From Bordetella parapertussis (GTDB lineage: Bacteria; Pseudomonadota; Gammaproteobacteria; Burkholderiales; SG8-41), in contig CAMCYP010000012.1 in the NCBI GenBank assembly GCA_945885345.1, positions 1 to 64,000 of the forward strand: DNA of 64,000 bases, read 5' to 3'. The position numbers were made by a program, and so were the translations under genes. The notes under the pieces are model-generated. The model saw nothing but the letters and a program-made list of their open reading frames with translations, made no database searches and was not told where the DNA came from. Shown here piece after piece: positions 19,726-27,880 of the stretch (the stretch's first letter is position 1; each line of letters begins with the position of its first letter).

Positions 19726-20295
19726 TTGGCGTCGCCGGTGACGCACGCTGCGAAGCAAGTCCCCTTGGGGGGCGCCGCGGTCATCAAGCCGGCGATATTC
19801 GCGCTGCTGGCGATCAATGCCGGCATTTACGCCGCCACCGGGCGTTTTTCGGAAGGGCTGGATGCCCTCGCCTGGTTCGCGCTGCTCGCGTTGTTTGAAA
19901 TCGAAACCCGCTGTCCGCGCTGGACGCGCATTCCCCGCAACGCCGCCATGCTTGACCTGTTGCGGCTGCTGGCCGCAACCGGTGTGGTCATCGCGGCACT
20001 CAGTTTCATCCGCGAACAGGAATGGCTGGACGCCGCCAACGCGTGGTTATGGATCGGCGTCGTCGCGGTACTCGAACTGGAGGTGCGCGCGCCATTGCTG
20101 GTGACTCGCCACCGCGGTGCCTTCAACGCGGCATCACTGGCCCTGTATGGTGCGCTGGCTACAGTGGCACTGGCCTGGCTGGCACAGGGTGAGTGGCTGG
20201 ACGGCTACGACGCCTTGCTGTGGATCGCCGCTTTTGCGCTGATCGAAATGGATTTGCTGCGGCTGACCGCGAATCGCCACGCAGAGAACTTATAA
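19726..20295 (+). CDS. Hypothetical inner-membrane protein
   Basis: This 189-residue protein has about five or six hydrophobic segments, including three similar units: LDALAWFALLALFEIE, LDAANAWLWIGVVAVLELE and LDGYDALLWIAAFALIEMD. Each ends in an acidic residue and they look like internal repeats. No family is recognised. The start is TTG at 19726, 3 bp after the symporter stop, so it is probably co-transcribed and may assist the symporter. The stop codon overlaps an AT-rich repeat. Confidence 0.6.
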   Translation: MASPVTHAAKQVPLGGAAVIKPAIFALLAINAGIYAATGRFSEGLDALAWFALLALFEIETRCPRWTRIPRNAAMLDLLRLLAATGVVIAALSFIREQEWLDAANAWLWIGVVAVLELEVRAPLLVTRHRGAFNAASLALYGALATVALAWLAQGEWLDGYDALLWIAAFALIEMDLLRLTANRHAENL

Positions 20296-20318
20296 CTCTT
20301 TGTTTTTATTTAATTATT
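20293..20318 (+). repeat. AT-rich dispersed motif in a convergent gap
   Basis: TAACTCTTTGTTTTTATTTA begins with the stop codon of the upstream gene and runs into the last codons of the convergent DHH gene, filling the whole 18-bp gap. It is one of seven related AT-rich motifs in the window. Confidence 0.6.
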
Positions 20319-21270
20319 TGTAGGCGCTGCGAAACGCGTCGATAAACCGCGGTAGATCCTGTTGCGGTAAGCGGTTGATGCCCGCCGCCGCCTGGCGCCC
20401 ACCGCCGGTGGCAAACGCGAGGCACAGTACATCCGCGCCCTGCGGCTTGTTGCGCGGGGCACGCACGCTGACGGCATAGGAACCATCGCTTTTTGTCACC
20501 AGCACCGCATGCGCGCGTTGCGGCTCACTCTGCGCGAGACGATTGCCGAGTACGCCGTTGACGCGCCGGCTCCACGCCGCGTCGGGCAGGATATAGAGAG
20601 CCGCCGCATCCGTCGCAAATTCGGCTGACACGGCTTCGGCGCAAGCAAGGTCTTCGGCGCCCGCCTGCTTCAGCACCTCGAACACCGGCTCATCAAAAAT
20701 GAAATGTCGTGGATCACTATAGGGTGCGATGGCCAGGTACAAATCCGCCGGATGGTAATGCAGGTCGTCAACCGTTTCGCCGTAGGCGTTGTAGTTGATC
20801 GCCTCGCCCAGTTCATGCAGGCGCGCAAGTTCGGTGTGATCGAGCTGCAGCGGCTGTGCGGCGCGCACGGCGGATTCCACCAGGTTGTCACCGAAGGCAG
20901 CGACCACCGCCCACAGGCGGTGCTTGCCCGCCAGATGGCGATCAACCAGCAGGCTGGTGCAGACATCGGGCGCGGTATCGATATGCGCCTCGAACTGCGG
21001 ATGCTGCGGAATATCCCCGGCAGCGTGATGGTCGAAATACTGCAGTTCGGCGCCGCTGGCCAGCGCGAGCTGCACAGCCTCTGCATTGCTGCGCAATGAC
21101 ACATCAAGCACCGTCAGGCGGTCACCGGCCTTTGCCGCTACCCGGCCGACCAGGGCGATGTCGCGCTTGGCGCCCGTTACCAGTTCCGCTGCGCGCGGCT
21201 CTGCGAGCCGCAATTGATGCAAGGCGCAGATACCGTCGGCGTCGCCGTTGAAGATGTCGTAAAATTTCAT
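20314..21270 (-). CDS. DHH-family phosphoesterase-like protein
   Basis: This 318-residue protein has FNGDADGICALHQLRL at the N-terminus (DHH motif I, with the D-x-D metal pair), LTVLDVSLRSN, and FDHHAAGD (the DHH motif itself), plus a Gly-rich C-terminal GGGRQAAAGINRLP that resembles DHHA1. Relatives hydrolyse phosphodiesters such as short RNAs or cyclic dinucleotides. The start chosen is ATG 21270 (MKFYDIFNGDADG); an upstream GTG at 21315 would overlap the divergent VanZ gene. Only 2 bp separate the two start codons. Confidence 0.8.
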   Translation of the reverse strand: MKFYDIFNGDADGICALHQLRLAEPRAAELVTGAKRDIALVGRVAAKAGDRLTVLDVSLRSNAEAVQLALASGAELQYFDHHAAGDIPQHPQFEAHIDTAPDVCTSLLVDRHLAGKHRLWAVVAAFGDNLVESAVRAAQPLQLDHTELARLHELGEAINYNAYGETVDDLHYHPADLYLAIAPYSDPRHFIFDEPVFEVLKQAGAEDLACAEAVSAEFATDAAALYILPDAAWSRRVNGVLGNRLAQSEPQRAHAVLVTKSDGSYAVSVRAPRNKPQGADVLCLAFATGGGRQAAAGINRLPQQDLPRFIDAFRSAYK

Positions 21271-21272
21271 GG

Positions 21273-22385
21273 ATGTTGCCGGATTACTCAGCAGATTCAC
21301 AATCGGCCGCGCCACGCAGTCTGCGGCTGGCCGGCATGGCGGCGCTAGCTTACATTCTGGTCATCATCTACGCCAGCCTGCAGCCTTTCATCGACTGGCG
21401 TGCATTGCCCGGCGACTTTGGCGATTTTCTGCTCGAACCGTGGCCGCGCTGGATCACCGTTGATGATGTGCTGTTCAATTTCGCGGCGTACCTGCCGCTG
21501 GGATTCCTGCTTGCGCTGACACTGTCCGCGCGCCGGAGCACACAGGCTGCGGTAATGCTGGCCGCCATTGCCTGCGTGGCATTGAGTTTTACGCTCGAGG
21601 CCGCGCAGCAATACCTGCCGACGCGCATCGCCTCAAACGTGGACCTGCTGGTCAACAGCACTGGCGGTTTCGTCGGCGCACTGATCGCGCAGCTGTTTTC
21701 ACCGGGACAACACCTGGGCAGGACGGTCGCGCAACTGCGCCAGCGCTGGTTTGTCAGCGGTGTACGTGGAGATGCAGCGCTTATTCTCGCCGGACTGTGG
21801 CTGATCACCCAATTGCATGCGACGCTGATCGTGTTCGGCAACGGCGACCTGCGCGGCAGCATCGATCTGGTGAAATGGTTCACGCACACGCCCGGCTCGT
21901 ATCTGGCCGCCGAAGCGGGCGTGGTCATGCTCAACCTCAGTGGTCTCGGCCTGCTGATCGCCTGCGCGGCGCGTGACAAGGCTGCCGGCTACTGGCGGGC
22001 CATGGCCTTGATTTTTGCCGCCGCCTGCACGCTGAAAATCACAGCAGTGGCGCTGCTGCTGCGCGCGCCGAATCTGTGGAGCTGGCTGACGCCGGGTGTC
22101 GGCATCGGTTGTGCCATGGCGCTGGTGCTGTTGCTGCTGCTGACGCGGCTGCCGTACCGCGGTCGCGCGGCCATGGCCGTGCTGGCGCTGGCAGGTGCCG
22201 TGATTCTGGTCAATATCATTCCCGAGAATCCGTATCGTCCCGTACCACCATACCTGCTGCTGGGTCGTGCCAGCCACCTCCTCAGCTTCACCAGCATGAC
22301 CCGCGCACTGTCGGACCTGTGGCCCTTCCTGGCGTTGTTGTTCGCCCTGTTCAGCCTTGCCGCCCGCCGGCCCTCCACTTACTGA
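21273..22385 (+). CDS. VanZ-family membrane protein
   Basis: This 370-residue integral membrane protein has about nine hydrophobic helices. Its N-terminal third is a VanZ domain (IIYASLQPF, DVLFNFAAYLPLGFLLAL, and TLEAAQQYLPTRIASNVDLLVNSTGG). VanZ-like proteins are linked to glycopeptide tolerance or cell-envelope functions, but most are uncharacterised. The C-terminal two thirds form an extra membrane region without a known family. It starts 2 bp from the divergent DHH gene and precedes a MazG-like gene. Confidence 0.8.
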   Translation: MLPDYSADSQSAAPRSLRLAGMAALAYILVIIYASLQPFIDWRALPGDFGDFLLEPWPRWITVDDVLFNFAAYLPLGFLLALTLSARRSTQAAVMLAAIACVALSFTLEAAQQYLPTRIASNVDLLVNSTGGFVGALIAQLFSPGQHLGRTVAQLRQRWFVSGVRGDAALILAGLWLITQLHATLIVFGNGDLRGSIDLVKWFTHTPGSYLAAEAGVVMLNLSGLGLLIACAARDKAAGYWRAMALIFAAACTLKITAVALLLRAPNLWSWLTPGVGIGCAMALVLLLLLTRLPYRGRAAMAVLALAGAVILVNIIPENPYRPVPPYLLLGRASHLLSFTSMTRALSDLWPFLALLFALFSLAARRPSTY

Positions 22386-22401
22386 AACCACGGATATCAT
22401 C

Positions 22402-22782
22402 ATGCCACGCCCCGCTTCACGTCCCGCTTCATCACGCCCCACCATCGCCAGCCTGCGCGTCCAGCAGCGCCGTTTCGCCGAAGCCCGCGACTGGCCGCAG
22501 TTCCACACGCCGAAAAACCTGGCGATGGCGCTCAGCGTCGAGGCCGCGGAACTGCTGGAATGTTTCCAGTGGCTGACGCCCGAACAAAGCACGCAGCTCG
22601 CCGGGCGCGAACGTCACGCTGTCGAAGAGGAAATCGCCGACGTACTGCTCTACCTGCTGCGCCTGAGTGACGTGCTCGGCATTGATCCGCTGCAGGCGGC
22701 GCAGCGCAAAATCGCCGTCAATGCGCGCAAATATCCGGTATCCGTGGCCAAAGGTTCGGCACGCAAATATTCGCAGCGTTAG
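22402..22782 (+). CDS. MazG-like nucleotide pyrophosphohydrolase
   Basis: This 126-residue all-alpha NTP pyrophosphatase has EAAELLECFQW and EEEIADVLLYLLRLSDVLG, giving the E-x-x-E ... E-x-x-D magnesium cluster of MazG and dCTPase-like enzymes. It probably removes non-canonical nucleotides from the pool. ATG 22402 (MPRPASRPAS) is chosen. The N-terminus up to TIASLRVQQRRFAEARDW is low-complexity and the start could be slightly later. It lies 16 bp after the VanZ gene. Confidence 0.82.
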   Translation: MPRPASRPASSRPTIASLRVQQRRFAEARDWPQFHTPKNLAMALSVEAAELLECFQWLTPEQSTQLAGRERHAVEEEIADVLLYLLRLSDVLGIDPLQAAQRKIAVNARKYPVSVAKGSARKYSQR

Positions 22783-22832
22783 CCGGACAATACGGCGGGT
22801 ATAATCTGCCCCTTGCACCGCCATCCGTTTGG

Positions 22833-22846
22833 TTTCACGTTCACCT
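22833..22846 (+). repeat. Short heptamer run before the ferredoxin-like gene
   Basis: TTTCACG and TTCACCT form two 7-bp units ending 4 bp before the ATG at 22851. They match the units before the next gene (23172-23206) and before proC. No ribosome site lies between. Confidence 0.5.
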
Positions 22847-22850
22847 CCCC

Positions 22851-23159
22851 ATGAGCCATTACAAACACCATGTATTTTTCTGCTGCAACCAGCGCGAAGG
22901 CGGCGCACGTTGCTGCGCCGACCATGGCGCGCAGGACATGCGTGATTACGCCAAGCAGAAAATCAAGGCGCTGAAACTGTCCGGTCCCGGCAAGACCCGT
23001 ATCAACCAGGCCGGTTGCCTCGACCGCTGCGATGAAGGTCCGGTGCTGGTGGTTTATCCGGAAGCGGTCTGGTACACCTATGTCGATCGCGAAGACATCG
23101 ACGAAATCATCAGCGAACACCTGCAGCATGGCCGCGTCGTCGAACGGTTGAAAATCTGA
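22851..23159 (+). CDS. (2Fe-2S) ferredoxin domain protein
   Basis: This 102-residue protein has the thioredoxin-like 2Fe-2S ferredoxin pattern, with cysteines in FFCCNQREGGARCCAD and NQAGCLDRCDEGP. It is probably a small cytoplasmic electron carrier or regulator. The final segment VVYPEAVWYTYVDREDIDEIISEH is the standard end of the family. The start is ATG 22851, without a purine-rich ribosome site but after heptamer units. The partner enzyme is unknown. Confidence 0.88.
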   Translation: MSHYKHHVFFCCNQREGGARCCADHGAQDMRDYAKQKIKALKLSGPGKTRINQAGCLDRCDEGPVLVVYPEAVWYTYVDREDIDEIISEHLQHGRVVERLKI

Positions 23160-23171
23160 AGGGGTTGCTCG

Positions 23172-23206
23172 TTCACCCGTTCACGGCTCACCTTTCACGC
23201 TCCACC
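23172..23206 (+). repeat. Degenerate heptamer array before the hydrolase gene (5 units)
   Basis: Five consecutive 7-bp units, TTCACCC, GTTCACG, GCTCACC, TTTCACG and CTCCACC, keep a C-A-C core at the same phase and end 2 bp before the ATG at 23209. No Shine-Dalgarno site is visible between the array and the start codon. Confidence 0.7.
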
Positions 23207-23208
23207 CC

Positions 23209-23856
23209 ATGCCAGTCACTGAACTTCGCCCCATGCCGCCATCCACGCTGGAACGCCTGATCGTTGACGGCCCGGCCGGCGCGCTGGAAACCGACCTCAA
23301 TGATCCCGGCGATCCACGACGCGGCATTGCGCTGATCGCGCATCCCAATCCGGTGCAGGGCGGCACCAAGGACAACAAGGTCATCACCACGCTGGCGAAA
23401 ACCTTTTTCGGTCTCGGTTATGTCGCGATCCGGCCCAATTTCCGCGGTGTCGGTAAAAGCACCGGCAGTTTTGATCAGGGCAATGGGGAAACCGAAGACA
23501 TCCTCGCTGTCGCGCGTTACGCCAGGGCGCGTTTCGGCGAGCTGCCGCTGCTGCTCGCCGGATTTTCCTTCGGCGGCTTTGTACAGACGCGGGTTGCGCA
23601 CGCTTTGGCAGCCGAAAATCTGTCCGCAGAAAAACTGGTGCTGGTGGGTCCTGCGGTGAACCGTTTTCCAGCGCTCACCGTACCGCCCGATACGCTGGTG
23701 ATCCACGGCGAAGTCGATGATGTGGTGCCGCTCGTCGCGGTGCTCGACTGGGCTCGGCCGCAGCAATTGCCGCTGGTCGTCGTTCCTGGTGGTGAACATT
23801 TTTTTCACGGCAAACTGCACCTGCTTGCGCAGATCGTCCAGCGCCATTGCGCATGA
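23209..23856 (+). CDS. Alpha/beta hydrolase
   Basis: This 215-residue alpha/beta hydrolase has [16 protein letters not shown] near the oxyanion region, [12 protein letters not shown], the nucleophile-elbow equivalent [14 protein letters not shown] with the serine in GFSFGG, an acid region [12 protein letters not shown] and a His at GGEHFFHG. It belongs to the small cytoplasmic esterase-like group found beside ABC transporter genes. The substrate is unknown. The gene ends in an ATGA overlap with the ABC ATPase. A later start at 23233 (MPPSTLERL) is also possible. Confidence 0.85.
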   Translation: MPVTELRPMPPSTLERLIVDGPAGALETDLNDPGDPRRGIALIAHPNPVQGGTKDNKVITTLAKTFFGLGYVAIRPNFRGVGKSTGSFDQGNGETEDILAVARYARARFGELPLLLAGFSFGGFVQTRVAHALAAENLSAEKLVLVGPAVNRFPALTVPPDTLVIHGEVDDVVPLVAVLDWARPQQLPLVVVPGGEHFFHGKLHLLAQIVQRHCA

Positions 23857-24773
23857 GCACCGCCGCGCCGCTGGCAGCCATCGGGCTGCGTAAATCGTAT
23901 GGCGAACACGAGGTGGTCTGCGGCGTGGATTTTTCGCTGCAGCCCGGCGAATGTTTCGGCCTGCTCGGCCCCAACGGTGCCGGCAAAACCACCACGCTGC
24001 GGCTGTGCCTGGGCCTGACCGATCCCGACAGCGGCAACATCACCGTGCTCGGCCGGCCGGTGCCGCAGCAGGCGCGCGAGGCGCGGTCGCGCATCGGCGT
24101 CGTGCCGCAGTTCGACAACCTTGATCCGGATTTCACCATCCGCGAGAACCTGCTGATCTTCGGCCGTTACTTCGATATCGCCGATGCGGTATTGCGCGCG
24201 CGCATCCCCGACCTGCTCGAATTCGCCGGGCTTTCCAGCCGTGCCGACACCCGTATCCAGACCCTGTCCGGCGGCATGAAACGGCGGCTGACGCTGGCGC
24301 GCGCGTTGATCAATGATCCGGAACTCATATTCCTCGACGAACCGACCACCGGGCTCGACCCGCAGGCGCGGCATGTGATCTGGGAACGACTGCGTAACCT
24401 GCTGAAACAGGGCAAGACCCTGCTGCTGACCACGCATTTCATGGAAGAAGCCGAACGCCTGTGCAGCCGCATCGCGATCATGGACCACGGCAAAATCATC
24501 GCCGAAGGTGAGCCACAGGCACTGATCGCGCAGTACATCGAACCGCAGGTGGTCGAGGTGTACGGCGAAGGCGCACCGGACTGGGCCGACCGTTTTGGCC
24601 GCAACCGCGCCGAACGCTGCGAAGCCACCGGTGAAACGATTTTTTGTTACACCCACGACCCCGCCCCGCTGATCACCGACCTCGACACCCGTGGTGATCT
24701 GCGTTACCTGCACCGCCGCGCCAGTCTCGAAGACGTGTTCCTCAAACTCACCGGCCGCGAGCTGCGCGACTGA
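23853..24773 (+). CDS. ABC transporter ATP-binding protein (NodI/DrrA type)
   Basis: This 306-residue ATPase has Walker [13 protein letters not shown], the signature [15 protein letters not shown] and Walker [16 protein letters not shown], followed by the H-loop [13 protein letters not shown]. The C-terminal extension is that of the NodI/CcmA-like export group. It pairs with the permease gene one base downstream (24775). Substrates of this subgroup include lipo-oligosaccharides and drugs; without nod genes nearby, no substrate can be named. Confidence 0.93.
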   Translation: MSTAAPLAAIGLRKSYGEHEVVCGVDFSLQPGECFGLLGPNGAGKTTTLRLCLGLTDPDSGNITVLGRPVPQQAREARSRIGVVPQFDNLDPDFTIRENLLIFGRYFDIADAVLRARIPDLLEFAGLSSRADTRIQTLSGGMKRRLTLARALINDPELIFLDEPTTGLDPQARHVIWERLRNLLKQGKTLLLTTHFMEEAERLCSRIAIMDHGKIIAEGEPQALIAQYIEPQVVEVYGEGAPDWADRFGRNRAERCEATGETIFCYTHDPAPLITDLDTRGDLRYLHRRASLEDVFLKLTGRELRD

Positions 24774-24774
24774 C

Positions 24775-25563
24775 ATGAGTGCGAGAAATCATTGGGCCCT
24801 GCCGCAATTCAGCCTGCGTTTCGCGCGGGTGTGGCGGCGCAATCTGCTGGTGTGGCGCAAGCTGGCCATACCGTCGATGCTCGGCAACCTCGCCGACCCG
24901 CTGCTCTACATGTTCGGCCTCGGTTACGGCCTCGGCCGCATGCTCGATGACGTCAATGGCATGTCGTACATCGGCTTTCTCGCCGGCGGCATCATCTGCT
25001 CCAGCACCATGATGAGCGCCTCGTTCGAAGCCATGTATTCGGCGTTTTCCCGGATGCAGATGCAGAAAACCTGGGAAGCCATCCTCAATGCGCCTCTGAC
25101 ACTGGATGATGTCGTGCTCGGTGAAATGGTCTGGGCCGCCAGCAAAAGCTTCCTCTCCGGCAGTGCGGTGCTGATTGTCGCCGCCGCGCTCGGGCTGGTG
25201 GCCTCCCCTTTGGCTTTTGCCGTAATACCGCTGATATTCCTCACCGGGCTGGCCTTTGCCGGCCTCGGCCTGATCATGACCGCACTGTCGCCGAGTTATG
25301 ATTTTTTCATGTACTACTTCACGCTGTGCGTGACCCCGATGATGCTGTTGTGCGGCGTGTTTTTCCCGCTCGACCAGCTGCCGGCCGCGGCCCAGGTCGC
25401 GGCGCAGCTGCTGCCGCTGACCCATGCCGTCAGCCTCGCCCGCCCGCTGGTCAACGGCGAAGTACCCTCGTCATGGCTGCTGCATATCGCCGTTCTCGCC
25501 GCTTACGCCGTGGCCGGGTTTTATGTGGCGCTGGCCCTGACTCGGCGCCGGCTGCTGAAGTAA
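24775..25563 (+). CDS. ABC-2 type transporter permease (NodJ type)
   Basis: This 262-residue membrane protein has six predicted helices. WRRNLLVWRKLAIPSMLGNLADPLLYMFGLGYGLG is the NodJ-type N-terminus, followed by YIGFLAGGIICSSTMMSASFE and the LCGVFFPLDQLP loop typical of ABC-2 permeases. The ATG at 24775 starts one base after the ATPase stop, so the two subunits are translated together and should form the exporter. Confidence 0.92.
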   Translation: MSARNHWALPQFSLRFARVWRRNLLVWRKLAIPSMLGNLADPLLYMFGLGYGLGRMLDDVNGMSYIGFLAGGIICSSTMMSASFEAMYSAFSRMQMQKTWEAILNAPLTLDDVVLGEMVWAASKSFLSGSAVLIVAAALGLVASPLAFAVIPLIFLTGLAFAGLGLIMTALSPSYDFFMYYFTLCVTPMMLLCGVFFPLDQLPAAAQVAAQLLPLTHAVSLARPLVNGEVPSSWLLHIAVLAAYAVAGFYVALALTRRRLLK

Positions 25564-25573
25564 GATCACCTTC

Positions 25574-25984
25574 ATGCTGTGGATTAAATCCTTACATCTG
25601 CTGTTCGTGATCTCCTGGTTTGCCGGGCTGTTCTACCTGCCGCGCATCCTGGTCAACCTGGCAATGGAAGACAACGAGGCTGCGCGCGCCCGGCTGCTGC
25701 TGATGGCCCGCAAACTGTACCGGTTCATGTCGCCGCTTTCCGGATTGGCACTGCTGTTCGGTTTCTGGCTGTGGCTGGGTTACGGTATCGGCGGCGGCTG
25801 GCTGCATGCCAAGCTGGTGTTGGTGGTGCTGTTGATCGGCTATCACCACGCCTGCGGCAGCCTGCTGCGCAAATTCGAACAGGGGCGCAACACCCGTTCC
25901 CATGTCTGGTTCCGCTGGTTCAACGAGATTCCGGTGCTGCTGCTGCTGGCGATTGTCATCCTGGTCGTCGTCAAACCGTTTTAA
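25574..25984 (+). CDS. hemJ: Protoporphyrinogen IX oxidase HemJ (CopD family)
   Basis: This 136-residue protein has four transmembrane helices. MLWIKSLHLLFVISWFAGLFYLPRILV matches the HemJ N-terminus with its heme-ligand His8, and ARKLYRFMSPLSGLALLFG and LHAKLVLVVLLIGYHH carry the other conserved residues. HemJ oxidises protoporphyrinogen IX in the inner membrane, the step before the last in heme synthesis, where HemG or HemY is absent. The gene lies 10 bp after the permease. No other heme genes are near. Confidence 0.85.
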   Translation: MLWIKSLHLLFVISWFAGLFYLPRILVNLAMEDNEAARARLLLMARKLYRFMSPLSGLALLFGFWLWLGYGIGGGWLHAKLVLVVLLIGYHHACGSLLRKFEQGRNTRSHVWFRWFNEIPVLLLLAIVILVVVKPF

Positions 25985-25990
25985 CCGGAT

Positions 25991-26377
25991 ATGCACCGCG
26001 CCGCCGCAATCCTCGCGCTGTTGATGGCGCTGCCCGCCTCCGTCTGCGCAGCCGACGCGCGCATCATCGTCCAGCAATCACCGCTGGCCGGCTTCCAGTA
26101 TTACGAAGGTAAGGACCTGTGGGCCATGATGCGGGTCGGTGACAGTCTGCAACTGTCGCGGGAACCGCAGAACCCGCACGATGCCAATGCGGTGCGCGTG
26201 CTGTGGCGCAATGAGATGCTCGGTTATATCCCGCGCCGCGAGAACAGCGACGTCGCGCGACAGATGGATCGCGGCGCACCGGTGAAAGCGCGTATTGTCC
26301 ATTTGAAAGAAGCACGCAATCCCTGGCAACGCATCGAGTTCGAGGTCTATGTCGAACTCTTACCGGTAAAACCCTGA
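25991..26377 (+). CDS. Exported HIRAN-domain protein
   Basis: This 128-residue protein has a signal peptide (MHRAAAILALLMALPASVCA) followed by a single HIRAN domain: AGFQYYEGKDLW, GDSLQLSREPQNPHDANAVRVLW and EMLGYIPRRENSDVARQMDRG. HIRAN domains recognise DNA ends in helicases such as HLTF, so an exported stand-alone copy is unexpected and its ligand is unknown. It follows hemJ by 6 bp, in line with co-transcription. Confidence 0.8.
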   Translation: MHRAAAILALLMALPASVCAADARIIVQQSPLAGFQYYEGKDLWAMMRVGDSLQLSREPQNPHDANAVRVLWRNEMLGYIPRRENSDVARQMDRGAPVKARIVHLKEARNPWQRIEFEVYVELLPVKP

Positions 26378-26397
26378 AAATTATTTACGGCCCTGAT

Positions 26398-27552
26398 ATG
26401 GAAACCTTTTTCGCTTCTTGCCCGCGCGGTCTCGAAGCCGTGCTCGCAGAAGAGCTGACTGCGCTAGGCGCGCAGGACGTGCGCGCAGTCGAGGGCGGCA
26501 CCGGATTCCGCGGCCCGTATGCGCTGTGTTACCGCATCAATCTCGAAAGCCGCATCGCCAGCCGTGTACTGTGGCGCATCGGTCAATGCCGCTACCGTGA
26601 CGAGAACGACATTTACACTGTGGCAAGCAAACTGCCCTGGGCACAGTGGTTCGGTCCCACGCAAAGCATCCGTGTCGACACCTCGGCGATCAAAAGTCCC
26701 TTGCGCAGCATCGATTTCGTCACGCTGCGCGTCAAGGATGCCGTCTGCGATGTCTTGCGCGAAGCGGAAGGCGATCGGCCCAACGTCGATACCCGCCAGC
26801 CCGATGTGCGCATCCATATTTTCCTGAACCGCGACGATGCGCTGTTTTATCTCGATACTTCGGGAGATGCGCTGTTCAAACGCGGCTGGCGTACAGCCAC
26901 CGGTGACGCGCCGTTGCGCGAAAATCTCGCTGCGGGCATTTTGAAGCTGGCAGGCTGGACACCCGAGCAACCGCTGCTCGATCCGATGTGCGGCAGCGGC
27001 ACCTTCCTGATCGAAGCCGCGCTGATGGCCACACACCGTGCGCCGGGACTCAATCGAAAATTCGGCTTCGAGAAACTGCGCAACTTCGATGCCAAAGCTT
27101 GGGAGACGCTGCACCGGCAAGTCGCGGCACAGGAAAATAAATCAATAAAAACAATGATTTATGGATATGACCGCAGTGGAGATGCGATCGCGCAGGCACG
27201 GCAGAACGTCGCCGCACTGGGCATGGAACAGCGCATCGAACTGAAGCAGTGCAGCTTTGAGGATTCCAAGCCGCCCATGCCCGCCGGCTTGTTGATCACC
27301 AACCCGCCATACGGCGTACGCATGGAAGAACTCGACGATCTCGCTGCTTGGTACCCGACACTCGGCGACATCCTCAAGCAGCGTTACAGCGGCTGGACCG
27401 CTTATATCCTCACTGCCGATCTGCGCCTGGCCAAGATCATGCGCCTGCAACCGTCGCGACGTACGCCGCTGTTCAATGGCGCACTGGAGTGCCGTTTGTT
27501 CAAATATGAACTGGTGGCGGGGAGCATGAGGAAACCTAAAGAAGGCGCTTAA
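26398..27552 (+). CDS. rlmL: THUMP-domain 23S rRNA guanine-N2 methyltransferase (RlmL N-half type)
   Basis: This 384-residue protein has an N-terminal THUMP RNA-binding domain (FFASCPRGLEAVLAEEL ... KDAVCDVLREAEG) and a class I methyltransferase core with LLDPMCGSGTFLIEAALMA and the catalytic NPPYG. It corresponds to the part of RlmL that modifies G2445 of 23S rRNA; the RlmK part fused in E. coli is absent. The stop codon TAA at 27550-27552 lies inside the terminal attC of the integron. An AT-rich repeat is embedded at 27134-27161. Confidence 0.9.
   Translation: METFFASCPRGLEAVLAEELTALGAQDVRAVEGGTGFRGPYALCYRINLESRIASRVLWRIGQCRYRDENDIYTVASKLPWAQWFGPTQSIRVDTSAIKSPLRSIDFVTLRVKDAVCDVLREAEGDRPNVDTRQPDVRIHIFLNRDDALFYLDTSGDALFKRGWRTATGDAPLRENLAAGILKLAGWTPEQPLLDPMCGSGTFLIEAALMATHRAPGLNRKFGFEKLRNFDAKAWETLHRQVAAQENKSIKTMIYGYDRSGDAIAQARQNVAALGMEQRIELKQCSFEDSKPPMPAGLLITNPPYGVRMEELDDLAAWYPTLGDILKQRYSGWTAYILTADLRLAKIMRLQPSRRTPLFNGALECRLFKYELVAGSMRKPKEGA
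27134..27161 (-). repeat. AT-rich dispersed motif inside rlmL
   Basis: Read on the minus strand this is TAAATCATTGTTTTTATTGA, followed by more A/T. It shares the 17-mer TCATTGTTTTTATTGAT with the copy inside the aldo/keto reductase gene (1535-1560). In rlmL it encodes ENKSIKTMI between two methyltransferase motifs, in a stretch that is otherwise GC-rich. Confidence 0.6.
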
Positions 27553-27603
27553 CGTGTCTTTTCACCGGCCGCAGAAGGCGGTCGGGTGCTAATAGAGTTA
27601 GAT
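27547..27603 (-). repeat. attC site of cassette 4 (distal end of array)
   Basis: In cassette orientation, the outer box ATCTAAC (27597-27603) pairs with GTTAAGC (27547-27553), both fitting RYYYAAC and GTTRRRY. The inner arms GCACCCGACCGCC and the complement of CACCGGCCGC pair with mismatched bases. At 57 bp it is near the lower size limit for attC. The GTTAAGC box contains the rlmL stop codon on the other strand. Confidence 0.75.
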
Positions 27604-27615
27604 TGCATACGTCGA

Positions 27616-27876
27616 TTAAGCTGCATCTAATGCCTTAAGTGCGGCGTTGAAGTTCAGGCGAATTTGACGCTGCCGTTCTTCTGAAATCGGAATATGGGAA
27701 AAAGGAGGATCCCACTTTGAGAATAGGTAATCGCTGAGCATTTGTCGATCTCCATCCACGGACACCGAAATAGTTTTTCCGCCCTCTCGATATTCAATCG
27801 TAAAACGATCAACTACCTGAACTTCGAAGCCCTCACTACTTCTAATGCCCTGCTTGTTCATGCGAGTGAAAATCAT
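27616..27876 (-). CDS. Integron cassette 4 protein, unknown
   Basis: This 86-residue cytoplasmic protein has a beta-rich first half (FEVQVVDRFTIEYREGGKTISVSVDGD) and a helical C-terminus (SEERQRQIRLNFNAALKALDAA). The layout is loosely similar to small immunity proteins of polymorphic toxin systems (Imm74-like), but this is a weak resemblance and not an assignment. The ATG lies 4 bp after the GTTAGAT core of the preceding attC, and the stop is 12 bp before its own attC, as in compact cassettes. No separate promoter is evident. Confidence 0.7.
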   Translation of the reverse strand: MIFTRMNKQGIRSSEGFEVQVVDRFTIEYREGGKTISVSVDGDRQMLSDYLFSKWDPPFSHIPISEERQRQIRLNFNAALKALDAA

Positions 27877-27880
27877 TGCA

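Noticed and set aside
23853-25563. The ABC exporter as nodulation genes nodIJ
   Set aside because: The proteins belong to the NodI/NodJ-like group, but no other nodulation gene is present and such exporters are common in Betaproteobacteria, so no Nod-factor role is claimed.
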